From assembly GCA_963693365.1 (NCBI GenBank), contig CAVNZM010000005.1, forward strand, positions 3,224,001 to 3,288,000: a DNA stretch of 64,000 nucleotides, in the 5' to 3' direction. Shown here in pieces: positions 1-25,072 of this stretch. Origin of the DNA: Amoebidium appalachense. Lineage: Eukaryota; Ichthyosporea. The position numbers and the translations under genes were made by a program. The first letter of the stretch is position 1. Each line of letters starts with the position of its first letter. The notes under the pieces are model-generated. The model had not been told where the DNA came from and made no database searches. It was given only the letters and a program-made list of their open reading frames with translations.

Positions 1-405
1 AAGATTTTATGTTCACTAGTCAGCTAGTGGGTTGTACATGTACGCCCATGTCGGCTATATAACCCAATATGCATGTATGCCACCAGGCACCAGAATTTTC
101 ATGCTTCAGGTATAACGCAAAAGACCTACCAGAAACACTCCTGCTTTCACAGCTGCAGAACTGACAGGATGAGCTCGAGAGATCCCACCAGGGTTCAGGG
201 TCCGCTTCCAACTTAATTTTGCCAGGCACACAGATCCATGTGGTCATGAATAGTAGTTTTATTTGATGTTTGAAGGTGCTAATATGCATAGGCGGGCAAG
301 CTTGTGGCTTAAGCGAGGATTTGAGGAGTTTTGTTGGGACGTGTGTACACGTGTGTACATGTTTGTGTGTGTGTGTGTGTGTGTGTGTCACAGGTAAACA
401 GGTAG

Positions 406-448
<43 letters not shown>

Positions 449-571
449 TGTTTGTACATGTGTGTGTGTGTGTCTGTGTGTGCGCGCGTATGTGTGCATG
501 CGGTGCATATGCATAAAACCACTGCAACTGCAACTAAGTAGTCGTCTTTCAAAAGCCCCCCCCCCCCCCCC

Positions 572-604
<33 letters not shown>

Positions 605-635
605 TTCCCCCCCCTTCCCCCCCCCCTCTTCCCCC

Positions 636-676
<41 letters not shown>

Positions 677-977
677 AGAAGAAGAAGACGACGACGAAGA
701 AAAACCAAGAATAAAAAAAAATCCGATACGTACACACATGGAACATATTATATACACATTTGCCTTCAAACTGACAGACAACTAATGATATTCACCCATT
801 CGTTAGTCCGAAACGGTTTCCTTTAGGGGCTCCTTACGACGGTAGGGAAAAAGGAATACAATACATGGTGTGGTCACAACCACACCCGCTAAACTTCAAA
901 AGCAAACACAGACGCCGTGAAGTTGAAAACCATTAGATCACTTGAAGCTAAAAGATAATCACTTTCATTGCGGGGGT
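1..977. repeat. Repeat-rich flank without a recognised gene
   Basis: The stretch holds (GT)n tracts around 364-388 and 405-445, a C homopolymer at 556-604 and an A homopolymer at 639-674. The sequence between 780 and 977 is unique but shows no coding pattern that I can defend. It lies downstream of the SNRNP25-like gene, which ends at 978 on the minus strand. Confidence 0.7.
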
Positions 978-8099
<7,122 letters not shown>

Positions 8100-8722
8100 G
8101 CATCGTGGTGGCCACTACATCAAAGACTCCGTTTTGGTTCGTCACCCCAGATGAGGGAAGGAGGGTGGGGATTGATGGGGAGAGGACCAAGGGAAAAGGG
8201 AATGAGGGCGGAAGGAGGGGGTGCATGGAGAAGGGAGAAGAGGGGAGCCTGGAGGGATTCGAAGAAGTGGGGTCCCCTGGGGAAAGGGGGGGGGGGGGGG
8301 GGGGGGGGGGGGGATGGGTTTGAGGGGAAACGTGGGGTGGGGGAAGGGTAGGCCAAGATACGGCAAGATCTGAAAGGCCGATATGGGGCCATAAACCCAA
8401 GGCCAGAAGGTTGGAAGGTGCAGTCTGGATATCGCGGGGACTTTTGGTGTGTGTGTGGGGGGGGGGGGGGGGGGGGAGGGGGGGCAGGGGGGTGGGGGGG
8501 AGGTTCAGGACCATGCAGTTTGAGAAGGGAGTGGGGGCCAGGGGGGGGGGGGGGGGGGTTGTTCACACAAAAACACCCATACAACTTGCTGGCAGTGTCG
8601 ATTCTGCCCCCCCCCCCCAACCCCACCTCACCCCCAATTCCCCCCCCCCCCGGAGAGCCTTCCATCCGTATCCCCACCATGGTGTGTGTGGATACATCGG
8701 GAGGCAGAAAGGCAACGTGTGG
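8100..8722 (+). CDS. Possible exons of an unrecognised plus-strand gene
   Basis: Four stretches can be joined in phase. 8100-8164 follows a GGCAG acceptor and reads ATTSKTPFWFVTPDEG. 8352-8446 follows GGGTAG and reads DLKGRYGAINPRPEGW. 8509-8530 is a 22-nt micro-exon. 8658-8722 contains IPTMVCVDTSGGRKAT and ends at a strong GTAAGTT donor. The translated composition looks like protein rather than repeat, and the phases agree, but the same stretches are also open on the minus strand. The introns carry G runs on this strand, unlike the C runs seen in most confirmed genes here. I do not recognise a family. The upstream start and downstream end are not visible. Confidence 0.27.
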
Positions 8723-8878
8723 GTAAGTTATTTTGATGCATTGTGTGTGTGCGCGTGTGCGTGCACATGACATTGTGTGTGTATGTGAGTGTGTGTATGG
8801 GTATGTACATGTGCAAGCGCCGTGTGCATTTGTGTGTGTGTGTGACTCGTGTGTGTGTGTGTCTGTGTGTATGTGTGC

Positions 8879-8946
<68 letters not shown>

Positions 8947-9173
8947 GGTGTCTTTGGGGGCCGAGGGCCGAATGATTGGTGGGCGAGGAACCCCCCCTCC
9001 CCCAGTAAATTAAAATAAAGAAATAAAATTTAAAATATCCTGCGGGGTAATCCAAAAATCCCCCGTTCCGATTAGTGGGGAAAGACATCCCCCCCAACCC
9101 CTTTCCGGCCCCGCCCTCCTCGTGACATAAATATATGAAATTTGGGTATTTCTGTGGGGTAATCCGAAGGTCC

Positions 9174-9228
<55 letters not shown>

Positions 9229-10126
9229 AAAAAAAAAAAAAAAAGGAAGAAGAAGAATAAGAAAAAGAAAAGAAAAAGAAAATCCACCACCTTTGAAACG
9301 TGGTAGCTACGTAGGGGTGTGTTTGCCCTTCTCGGCTTCATTCAGACGTGGGCCCCGTGCCTAGAAATTTTGTTGAAAAGTCTTCAGCCTTCTCAAGGAG
9401 TGAATCAGCAAAAACAACTCGCTAGCCTAGCTCACATATTATAACAGCTTGCCAAGCCAATATAAAAACAGAAGACTTTTTATTTCTATCAGACCCAGGC
9501 TGATCTGGAAAAAAAAAAGTCATAAGATATCAAGACAATGATGGGAAACTCGCTGGACAGTGTGCACGTGTGTCCTATGTGTAAGAGGTGTGTGTCTGTC
9601 TGCATGCATGCGCAGATGTGAGAAAAGAGAAGTTGTGGTGTGTATGGTTATCACGTTCTCTAAGTATCATTAACATATGTCAGACTGTTGGTGACATTTG
9701 TGGTCCTTTATAGAAGTATTCTTACAGTATCTGGTGCCGTCTAGGGAAATGTAGCACACAGTGAAATATCATTTAAATATTACTATCAAGAATTACCATT
9801 ATCATAACCCTTTAGCTATTTGAGTATTTGACTTCCTTCTAAAGATATCACAGGTCGAAGGGGAACATATCTGTTCATTGACTATTTACAGTTTCGAAAC
9901 ATATTATGTGCCACATTCAGGCTCTCGGCCTATTTTATTATAAAAAATAAAAAATAAAAATATAAAAATATAAAAAAAGGAAAAGAAAAGGAAAGGAAAG
10001 GAAAAGAAAAAAAAGAGGCAAAGCTACTTGTATTAATACTTGTCCAAACTGGAAAGTCAAAGTTAATAAGAGCCCTCCCTCCCCCCCCCCCCCCCCCCCC
10101 CCCCCCCGGCTGCTCCACGCATATCT
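8723..10126. repeat. Repeat-rich spacer between unknown exons and the lipase gene
   Basis: The interval holds GT-rich sequence at 8745-8945, a C run directly followed by an A run at 9177-9244, A/G-rich sequence at 9944-10018 and a C run at 10082-10107. Two stretches, around 9040-9060 and 9150-9175, share a degenerate block with GGGGTAATCC, suggesting a decayed local duplication. The unique AT-rich part between 9340 and 9930 should contain the 3' end of the lipase transcript on the minus strand. I see no gene in it. Confidence 0.6.
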
Positions 10127-12100
10127 TCACTGTGTGGCTGTGTGTGCCATCTGCTTCAGTGCCTCATCCGAGGCGCTCTTAACCGCTTTCCCACTCGGCA
10201 CGGAGCTGTCACCGACCGTAGTTTCAGCCGGAGAAGTCTGTGTGAAATACGACGACATGTTTTTGAAAGACGACGTCCTCCATCCTCCCCACCCCTCCGA
10301 CTCTTTCGACTCTCCTTTCTTTCCCGTGTGCTCGTGTATTACGGTCACGACACCCATGCGTGCCCGGATTCTAGCATAACGCTCCCTCAATTGGTCCGCC
10401 GATGTTTCATCCTCCTGATGTTCCGCTCCGGCGATGACAGACTTGCTCAATCTGCAGTCGGTTTCCTGCAATATCGCTTTGAGGAGAAAATCCATGACGT
10501 GGTCGTCAGCAACCGAAAACGAAAACCACAACTTGGTCAAATCCTCTGCCCTGGTGTTGGCGAAAAACGTCTTTCCCGCCCCTACCATCTTCCACCACGC
10601 GGGCTCTTCTCCATTCTCGTCCGGTTTTATGTAAGCCTCTTTCGCTTTGTCTGACTGAATTTGAATGATGTTGCCGGCGCAGAACAACTGAGGCGTTTTG
10701 GGGGTGGGGGCACCCTGCGTGGCCGCAGGTGCAGACGCAACCGGTTCCAACGTATTTCCGTGCTCCTGTTCCAGAGTGGGTGTAGTGGGCATAGTTGGTG
10801 TTGTGGGTGACGTGGGTGTTGGTGTGGATGTGTAGCCAAAAAAGCGGAGAATCGAAGTCTCCTGTCGCAATTCGTCGAAGAGAGCATCGATGCTCTGGAT
10901 GGATAGGCGCGGGACGGGGTCACGCTGGTATACAAACGTGTTAACAAAGTCACACCGCGAGGCGATGTTTTGAGAGACCACGGCCGCACTACAGAAACCA
11001 TAGCAAATTGCGTTTTCGAAAGGTTCGCCTATTTGACGCAAGTGGATGGTGATGAGGGTGGCCACGGCCCCACCTAGACTGTGCCCGGTAACGACGAGTT
11101 TATACGTCGGGTGCTGTTTCAGTGCCGCCTCCACATAGGGAAGAATGGCCTGTGTGATTGCAGCAGACGCCAGGAGGAACCCACCGTGTGCTTGCCCGTC
11201 CATAAACCTCTCTGGCTGTACCTTGATATCTGTGATCACGTCGTTATCGCTCACCGTGCCGCGCACCGCAACCACCACCCAACCCATTTCATGGTCGATA
11301 GCGACAAAATGACACGGGGCCACCCAACACACGTACACGATGTTTTCCCGGCGAAGCCCAGTTAGCTTGAGCAGAGAGTCCGTGTTTGTTTTGTCATCTA
11401 TCCCCGTCCGCCTGTCGAAACCGAACTTTCCGTACGTGTTGAGGCCCATAACTCCCGCGGAGGTACTCAGCCAACCGTCTTCCATAAGTCTCCCGTATGA
11501 GGCACGAGCGTAGTTGGCCGCCACGGCTGCTTCCACAAGGAAATCCGTCTCCAAATTTACCGGTTTTAGTTTGTTCAAGTACTCGACGTAGAGTGGTTGA
11601 TGGGCTCTGCGTACACGTATCGCAGCGGGCAGACCGATCAACATGTCGTGTGCGCCTAGCGAACTTTGACCCAGTGCGTTCCAGAACACCATGCTGGAAG
11701 ACTCTCCTTCGGTGTACCCACTATGGATGGACGAGGCCGTGACGCTTGTTTTCAGCGAAGTAACGTCCGCCATGAGCCCATTCGTTATCAAATCCTTCTC
11801 TTTACCCTGTGCAGCTATCACCCATTTCCTTCTTCGAACCCAATCTGTAGAGCGTTCAGTGGCGCGGCCCAACCCTCTCTGCTTTGTCACAGTGGGGAAG
11901 TCAAAGGCATAGTGCCAGCCATTTTGGTCTGTTGTTTCATCCACAACTACACGCCAGTTTGGCTCGGAAGGATCGACCTCAGCAGGAAAATTATTTTCGG
12001 TGGAGAAGCGTGGAGGGTCTAAGGGCCATGTTTTGGGGTTGCTTGCATGCCAGCCTAACCCAACATACTTGCGTTGGTTTTCGTACACAAAGGTGCTCAT
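10127..12100 (-). CDS. Class 3 lipase with N-terminal dysferlin-type domain
   Basis: A single-exon protein of 657 residues. The start is taken at the ATG at 12100 (MSTFVYENQR); the frame is open slightly further upstream but without another ATG. Residues about 5-95 look like a dysferlin/peroxin-type (DysF) module: YENQRKYVGLGWH at the front, then GWHYAFDFP near 61-69 and DWVRRRKWV near 86-94. Residues about 250-400 are an alpha/beta-hydrolase of the fungal-lipase class 3 family: VVVAVRGTVSDND (275-287), GHSLGG with nucleophile Ser341, and DPVPRLS with probable catalytic Asp394. His534 in ADDHVMDF is the probable third member. Thr/Pro-rich sequence at 424-442 splits the hydrolase from its C-terminal His segment. 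The enzyme should cleave acylglycerols or phospholipids; DysF domains are known from membrane proteins such as dysferlin and yeast peroxins, so membrane targeting is likely (inference). No signal peptide or membrane segment is visible. The acyl-CoA synthetase gene starts divergently 2.1 kb away. Confidence 0.87.
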   Translation of the reverse strand: MSTFVYENQRKYVGLGWHASNPKTWPLDPPRFSTENNFPAEVDPSEPNWRVVVDETTDQNGWHYAFDFPTVTKQRGLGRATERSTDWVRRRKWVIAAQGKEKDLITNGLMADVTSLKTSVTASSIHSGYTEGESSSMVFWNALGQSSLGAHDMLIGLPAAIRVRRAHQPLYVEYLNKLKPVNLETDFLVEAAVAANYARASYGRLMEDGWLSTSAGVMGLNTYGKFGFDRRTGIDDKTNTDSLLKLTGLRRENIVYVCWVAPCHFVAIDHEMGWVVVAVRGTVSDNDVITDIKVQPERFMDGQAHGGFLLASAAITQAILPYVEAALKQHPTYKLVVTGHSLGGAVATLITIHLRQIGEPFENAICYGFCSAAVVSQNIASRCDFVNTFVYQRDPVPRLSIQSIDALFDELRQETSILRFFGYTSTPTPTSPTTPTMPTTPTLEQEHGNTLEPVASAPAATQGAPTPKTPQLFCAGNIIQIQSDKAKEAYIKPDENGEEPAWWKMVGAGKTFFANTRAEDLTKLWFSFSVADDHVMDFLLKAILQETDCRLSKSVIAGAEHQEDETSADQLRERYARIRARMGVVTVIHEHTGKKGESKESEGWGGWRTSSFKNMSSYFTQTSPAETTVGDSSVPSGKAVKSASDEALKQMAHTATQ

Positions 12101-14100
<2,000 letters not shown>

Positions 14101-14104
14101 ACAG

Positions 14105-14113
14105 TATATAAAG
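14105..14113 (+). promoter_or_regulatory. TATA box of the acyl-CoA synthetase gene
   Basis: TATATAAAG lies 64 bases before the ATG at 14177, a spacing that leaves about 35-40 bases of 5' leader. A CCAAT-type element (CCACCAATTAG) lies about 30 bases further upstream. Confidence 0.7.
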
Positions 14114-14176
14114 CGAGTCAATTTTGGGGTTCTGGCCTCAGTCAGATCAGTTCGTTTTTTGCACACCACACCGAAA

Positions 14177-18717
<4,541 letters not shown>

Positions 18718-18772
18718 CCTTTATAATTTTAGTGGTTCGTAATCTAGCGAATTTAAGTCACTCTTAATTTAG

Positions 18773-19134
18773 CGGATCTTTAAGTGCGAGGTATATTTGC
18801 ATAATCAGGAGCGATCTTTAGAAATCTAGTTCTTGAAGCGCGTAGAGTGATTGTTTATGTTGTTTTTCGTTCTATGTTAGGATTTTAAAGTTATTAGTGA
18901 TGGCTCGGTAGTTTCTATCTCCCTCCACAAAAGGGAAAAAAAGTACGGAAAACCGGATCTTTAAGTGCGAGATATATTTGCATATTCAGGAGCGATCTTT
19001 AACATCTAGTGGTTCTTGAAGCGCGCAGAGTGATTGTTAATCTTGTTTTTCGCTTTATTTTAGGATTTTAAAGTTATTAGTGATGTCTCGGTAGTTTTTA
19101 TCTCCCTCCACAAAAGGGAAAAAAGTACAAAAAT
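18773..19134. repeat. Tandem duplication, two units of about 181 bp
   Basis: Unit 1 (18773-18953) and unit 2 (18954-19134) both begin CGGATCTTTAAGTGCGAG and end with CTCCACAAAAGGGAAAAAAG followed by TAC. They differ at scattered positions and by small indels. They start about 55 bases after the synthetase stop codon, so they probably lie in or just after its 3' UTR. Confidence 0.85.
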
Positions 19135-19139
19135 TTTAA

Positions 19140-20319
<1,180 letters not shown>

Positions 20320-20560
20320 TCGTAGGTTTTGGTTGGAAGGGAGGCCTGGTGCTCCCCACTAGCGAGGCTGGGGCAAACCCTTCGGCTAAATGTGTACTAG
20401 TAGTTAGGATTGATAAACGTGTGTGAGCTTAGCTGAATCCACCATTAGCACCTTAGCTGGGGTTCAGTCGGTGCTTGGTGGAAGACGGTAGTTCCCATGA
20501 GGGACCCCTAAGAGCCCCCCCGGGAACAAAACGGGATAAAATTAAACTTTAAAAAAATAT
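20320..20560 (+). mobile_element. SINE-like dispersed repeat, copy 1
   Basis: About 240 bases starting near GGTTTTGGTTGGAAGGGAGG and ending in an A-rich tail (AAAATTAAACTTTAAAAAAA). It shares many blocks with the copies at 22460-22699 (opposite orientation) and 30701-30911, such as GTGTACTAGTAGTTA, GGTGCTTGGTGGAAG and GGTAGTTCCCATGAGGG. Length, A-rich end and lack of coding capacity suggest a SINE. I did not find a clear target-site duplication for this copy. Confidence 0.6.
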
Positions 20561-20713
20561 CTATGGTCATATATATGCATGTTAGTCTGAGAGTGAAGAG
20601 CACAGAATGCCATGAGGTGGCACCGGCGGAAAGGCATGTATACATGTAGATTGGTCATTTTGGGGGGGGGGGGGGGGGGGGGGGGATGGGGGATGGGGGG
20701 GAGGGGAAGTTAA

Positions 20714-21139
20714 GAAGCACTAACTAATGCTCATGCTAGTAGCAGCGCACATCTACTATCTCGCAAGTGTATAACACCTAAATACATATTACCTTCCTGT
20801 AGAACTGGTCTTTCTCTAGCTGATGGTATTATTGATCAATTACCACGCTTTTACTGTACACGTGCTATACAGTGGAGATCTAATAAGTATAAGGTGGCAT
20901 CATTTGCATGCCCAAACAACACACACACACACCAGTTTAACCGGTCATGTATCGCCAAATGTAGTTTGATAGACCACATAATACCGCAACACACACACGT
21001 CACATTCACAACAGACACCCAGAAAGATAGCCTACCTGTAAATTACAACATCCTTGATTTTATACTAAACACGCGTAACTACGACCTGTTTATTAGATGT
21101 ATTGATTGGCTTGAGAAACACATCACTACAAAATTATAG
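20714..21139 (+). CDS. Open reading segment of unknown origin, possibly transposon-derived
   Basis: One frame stays open for 141 codons from the base after a TAA to the TAG at 21137-21139. It has no ATG near its front, so it is either a 3' exon or a truncated gene. The translation has normal amino-acid composition, including LPSCRTGLSLADGIIDQLPR, FNRSCIAKCSLIDHII and, near the end, DFILNTRNYDLFIRCIDWLE. The dispersed-repeat setting and cysteine pair raise the possibility of the C-terminal end of a retroelement protein, but I cannot assign a family. A (CA)n tract and an A run follow immediately. Confidence 0.35.
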   Translation, partial: EALTNAHASSSAHLLSRKCITPKYILPSCRTGLSLADGIIDQLPRFYCTRAIQWRSNKYKVASFACPNNTHTHQFNRSCIAKCSLIDHIIPQHTHVTFTTDTQKDSLPVNYNILDFILNTRNYDLFIRCIDWLEKHITTKL

Positions 21140-21160
21140 CGCACGCGCACACACACACAC

Positions 21161-21209
<49 letters not shown>

Positions 21210-21242
21210 CCAGCTGATACCGAGTGTCCCGAGGGGAGCCCC

Positions 21243-21281
<39 letters not shown>

Positions 21282-21486
21282 GGGGAACCCCAACTAATTG
21301 ATTTCTCCTTGTAGTCTTTATGGTGTCTCGTAGAGAAAGTAAACCCTGATATATAGTCACCACCCGACATCTATGTACGTGATCATGATATACCGCTGAG
21401 GGGATATTCCGAGCAAAACCCCCCCCCCCATACCTGAGACTGGTTCTCTTTGCCTCGAGTAAACAGCGTAAACCCCCCCACATCTA

Positions 21487-22260
21487 CTAGGGGTCAAATC
21501 GGAGGGGAAAGGGGTGTGTGTGCGTGTGTTGGGGGGAGGGGAAGGGGGGGAGGGGGGGGGGAAACAAAATATCGAAATCCCTCTGGAGGAGGGGTGAGGG
21601 GGTAGGTGGGTGGGGGGGGGGGGGGGGGAGGGGGGGGGGGGGGGGGGGGGGAGGGGGGGGGGGGACGGAGCACACCGGCATTCTAGGGGGAGTTGGTGGC
21701 TCGGAATCCCCTGCCCCCCGCCCCCTTACTGGTTAGCCATAGTAGGAGTGGGTAGGCCAACTCCCCCCCCCCCCCCCCCCCCCCCCCCCCCTTCCCCCCT
21801 GCAGGGAGGCAGTGACCCAGTGTCCCCTTATGATGCCTGGGCAAATTGGGTGGTGGTCTACCCCTTCCCCACCTCCCCCCCCCCCCCCCCCCTTCCCCCC
21901 CCCGGCCCCGACCGACTCCCTCCTGCACACCTAGGGCATTCCCTGTGGGTGGGGGGAGGGGCGGGGGGGGGAGGGGGGGGGGGGGGGGGACGGAGGACAC
22001 CGGCATTCTGGGGGGAGTTGGTGGCTCGGAATCCCCTGCCCCCCGCCCCCTTACCGGTTAGCCATAGTAGGAGTGGGTAGGCCAACTTCCCCCCCCCCCC
22101 CCCCCTTCCCCCCTGCAGGGAGGCAGTGACCCAGTGTCCCCTTATGATGCCAGGGCAAATTGGGTGGTTGTCTACCCCCTTCCCCCCCCCCCCCCTTCCC
22201 CCCCCCCCCCCCCCCCCCCCCACTCCCCCCCCCGGCCCCGACCGACTCCCTCCTGCACCC
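21487..22260. repeat. Tandem duplication with period of about 325 bp, G/C-run rich
   Basis: Blocks at about 21664-21928 and 21989-22253 are nearly identical: CACCGGCATTCT, then GGGGGAGTTGGTGGCTCGGA, GGTTAGCCATAGTAGGAGTG, CTGCAGGGAGGCAGTGACCC and CCGACCGACTCCCTCCTGCA occur in both in the same order. The C and G runs between them differ in length. Within each unit a short open stretch after CTGCAG reads GGSDPVSPYDAWANW in the first copy; I cannot tell whether it was ever an exon. Confidence 0.8.
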
Positions 22261-22459
22261 CAACAACTTCTTGAGCTTACAATTGCTCCGATCAGTTCGG
22301 CTGATGATTAGGGCGAAAAGTTATTATCGTGCCCACCATGTGCGTGTATGTTAACGTTTGTGCCATGTGTAGCAGCAAGTGTGTGCTTGACAATCTATGT
22401 GCGTGTGTGCCGAATACATAATGCACTCGGGGCTGCTAGCTAGGGGGAGAGGAAGTATT

Positions 22460-22699
22460 ATCTTTCTATTTTGTTGTGCTTTGTTCTCGGGGAGGCCCTT
22501 TTGGATTCCCAATGGGAAATACCGCCTTCCATTAAGCACCGACTAAACCCTAGCTAGGGTGTAAATGGCTCAGTCAGCCGAGTTGATGCACCTTAAAAAA
22601 TCGTAACTACTAGTACACATATACCCGAGGGGTTTTACCCAAGCCTCCCTAGTTGGGGACACCAGACCTCCCCTCCAACCAAAAACCACCAACAAAATT
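22460..22699 (-). mobile_element. SINE-like dispersed repeat, copy 2 (reverse orientation)
   Basis: Read on the minus strand, this stretch follows copy 1 from end to end: GGTTTTTGGTTGGAGGGGAG, TGTGTACTAGTAGTTACGAT, AGTCGGTGCTTAATGGAAG and GGTATTTCCCATTGGGAATC. On the plus strand a TGGCTCAGTCAGCCGAG motif at about 22567 resembles a tRNA-type A box, but it lies on the opposite strand to the element. Confidence 0.6.
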
Positions 22700-22918
22700 T
22701 TAAACACGGACTCTCATTGGTTCCACTATGAAGCAGCAAGATCATAAAAACCCTTGCCAACGGCATATTGGTGCTGAAGGTGGATATGGGTGTGTTTTAC
22801 AGGAAGGTGGTGGTGGTGGTGTGTGTATAGATCTTGTGCTGTATGGACGAATGCAAGGCCCGACAAGTTTATGCATGCAGCATGTGCACGCGCATGTGTG
22901 TGCATGTTTGGGTGTGTG

Positions 22919-22970
<52 letters not shown>

Positions 22971-23229
22971 GTGTATGTGTGTGCGCACGTGCGCACGCAC
23001 GCGCCTCTGTGTATGCTTGTGTGTGTGCATATGCACGTGATGTGCCTGTGTATTACTGCGTGTGTATATCTATGTGTGTGTAGTTTACACCGGTCAGAGT
23101 CACCGTCCGTAACAGTTTGGCTTGTTTGTAAGTGTCTTTGGGTGTGGGTCTATTCTACATGCAAGGACAAAATAATGATGGGCAGCTGCATTAAGGGATG
23201 ACCGATGGTGCATGGAGGGGCGGGAGGGG

Positions 23230-23266
<37 letters not shown>

Positions 23267-23285
23267 AATAGTAGTGTTGACAGAA
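22700..23285. repeat. (GT)n and poly-G interval
   Basis: (GT)n at 22914-22970 with CG-containing variants to about 23080, followed by unique sequence and a G run of about 36 at 23230-23265. No gene is visible. Confidence 0.6.
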
Positions 23286-23536
23286 CTCATCAGGCTATGG
23301 GGCAAAGTTACCCGGAAACCGTGCAGTTTCAAAAAAAAAAAAAAAGAAAAAAGAAAAGAAAAAAAAAGATCACAGATTCTGACACACCGTGAAAGGGCAC
23401 AGTAAAGAGCTAGCTCATCAGACTATGAGGAGTTACCCGGAAACCGTGCAGTTTCAAAAAAAAAAATAATAAATAAAAAAAAAAAGAGCACAGATTTTAA
23501 CACACGGTGAAAGGCCACAGTAAAGAGCTAAGAGGC
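23286..23536. repeat. Tandem duplication of about 120 bp with A-rich centres, followed by poly-G
   Basis: Two units carry the same order of blocks: ATCAG-CTATG, GTTACCCGGAAACCGTGCAG, TTTC plus an A-rich stretch of 30-35 bases, CACAGATT, ACACAC-GTGAAAGG and CACAGTAAAGAGCTA. The second unit ends next to the G run at 23538-23607, about 69 bases and one of the longest in the window. Confidence 0.75.
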
Positions 23537-23537
23537 T

Positions 23538-23608
<71 letters not shown>

Positions 23609-23803
23609 TATATGATACTGGCGGTATGTGCACACATATGGGGCAAATCCGCAAAGGAAGGGAGAGGCGGAAAGCAAAAATATCTAAAGGTATTTGGAAG
23701 AATTGATTGGATGGAAAGAATGTGGGACCCTGTGGGCAGAATACGGGGATATGGAGATGGTAGGGTACGGCTCAAGCAAGTGTGAGCTTGGGAAGGGAAG
23801 GGG

Positions 23804-23841
<38 letters not shown>

Positions 23842-23944
23842 TTTTTGTTTTGGCAATTTGCTTGCCCATTGTTGCAATTGATTGGGTATGCGTTTAATTT
23901 TAACAAGCTTTCTCTGTTCTCGTTGGTCTAAAGAGAAGAAGATG

Positions 23945-23983
<39 letters not shown>

Positions 23984-24156
23984 ATTCAGTGAACAAAACA
24001 CCAACGCAGCCCCTCCCTCCCCTCCCCCCCCCCCCCCCCCCTTGAACGCCTCCCCCTCCCTCCCACTCCCCCTCCTCCCCCCTCTCCCCCAACCCCCCGC
24101 CCCCACCCCCATCCCCGGGTCACGTACGTGCGTGTGTGCGTACGGCAGGCACACGC

Positions 24157-24430
24157 TCAACACACTCCAGACACAGGCATGTGTGCGCTCAGCCCCACAC
24201 ATACACAGCGCACAAACACAGATTGTCCCATGCATGCACCCACAAACACACATGCCTGTGCAAGCAGCGTTGTAAACGTCGGTCCCCTACAGGCACATGA
24301 GAGCCCAAACAGGTCGGCTTCATATGTTGCCACGCAATCGGGCACACAGCCCACGGGCATGGGGCAGCCGATGGAGGCGAGGGCGGACGCAAGGGCAGCA
24401 GTTGACTGGAGGACGACAGCGGCGGCTATT
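24157..24430 (-). pseudogene. Start-less truncated copy of the cysteine-rich small ORF
   Basis: This is the paralogue of the gene at 29128-29667. For about 35 codons the translations agree (VVLQSTAALASALASIGC, then MPVGC-PDCVATY). The position of the start codon reads ATA instead of ATG. After CVATYEA the sequence departs from the other copy, at about 24321, which is also the edge of the duplicated segment. The frame stays open beyond that edge only through unrelated sequence. No other ATG offers a plausible start, so this copy is probably inactive. Confidence 0.6.
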
Positions 24431-25025
24431 TTTGTGAATCGGGGAAATAAATTAGGGGAATATTTTTGCAAGTTTGGTAAAACACATTGTGAGGTGTAAG
24501 TTATTTCCGTATTTCACTTTAGGCTGAACGGTTCTTGAGCTTTGTTGTCGGTAAAACTGTTGATTGCGTGTGATCAGAATGACCTGAAGGATGAGTTTAT
24601 ATACATTGTAGTGGAATGTTGTCATCTTCGTTATCCGAGCATTATCCAATCACTATTCACTGTAAGTCGAATCTTATGCGTTGACCAATCACATGCAGGG
24701 GAATTTGCTAACCATATAAGGTTACAATGCCAGGCTGCCAGCGCGCCGATTCGAAGCTTTATATCCGATCCGTTGATTGCAGGTCTAATTAGCGCAAGCA
24801 ACTGCTCATCCACCTTCCGTATCAACCCATGAGCACATTATGCATGTCGGTGTGAGCGTGAAGAAAATGCCAGGGTGAGCAAAATTAAGGGGAGACATCC
24901 ATAAGCCATGAAAACTGAACTTTTTGCATGCTGTAGCTGGTACACATGTCGACACAGCCGTCCATCGAGGGTTGCATCGCGGTGATCTGAGGGGGGCTTA
25001 GAGAGGAGAGGGGAATGGCGTGTTC

Positions 25026-25072
<47 letters not shown>

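Noticed and set aside
20-785. Long open frames encoding poly-His/Thr, poly-Cys/Val, poly-Pro, poly-Gly or Arg/Glu repeats, here and at dozens of other places
   Set aside because: They are translations of dinucleotide and homopolymer tracts, open on several frames at once, without start context, splice sites or unique flanking protein.
22560-22590. tRNA gene or tRNA-like A box (TGGCTCAGTCAGCCGAG)
   Set aside because: No cloverleaf or B box could be built around it, and it lies on the opposite strand of a SINE-like copy.
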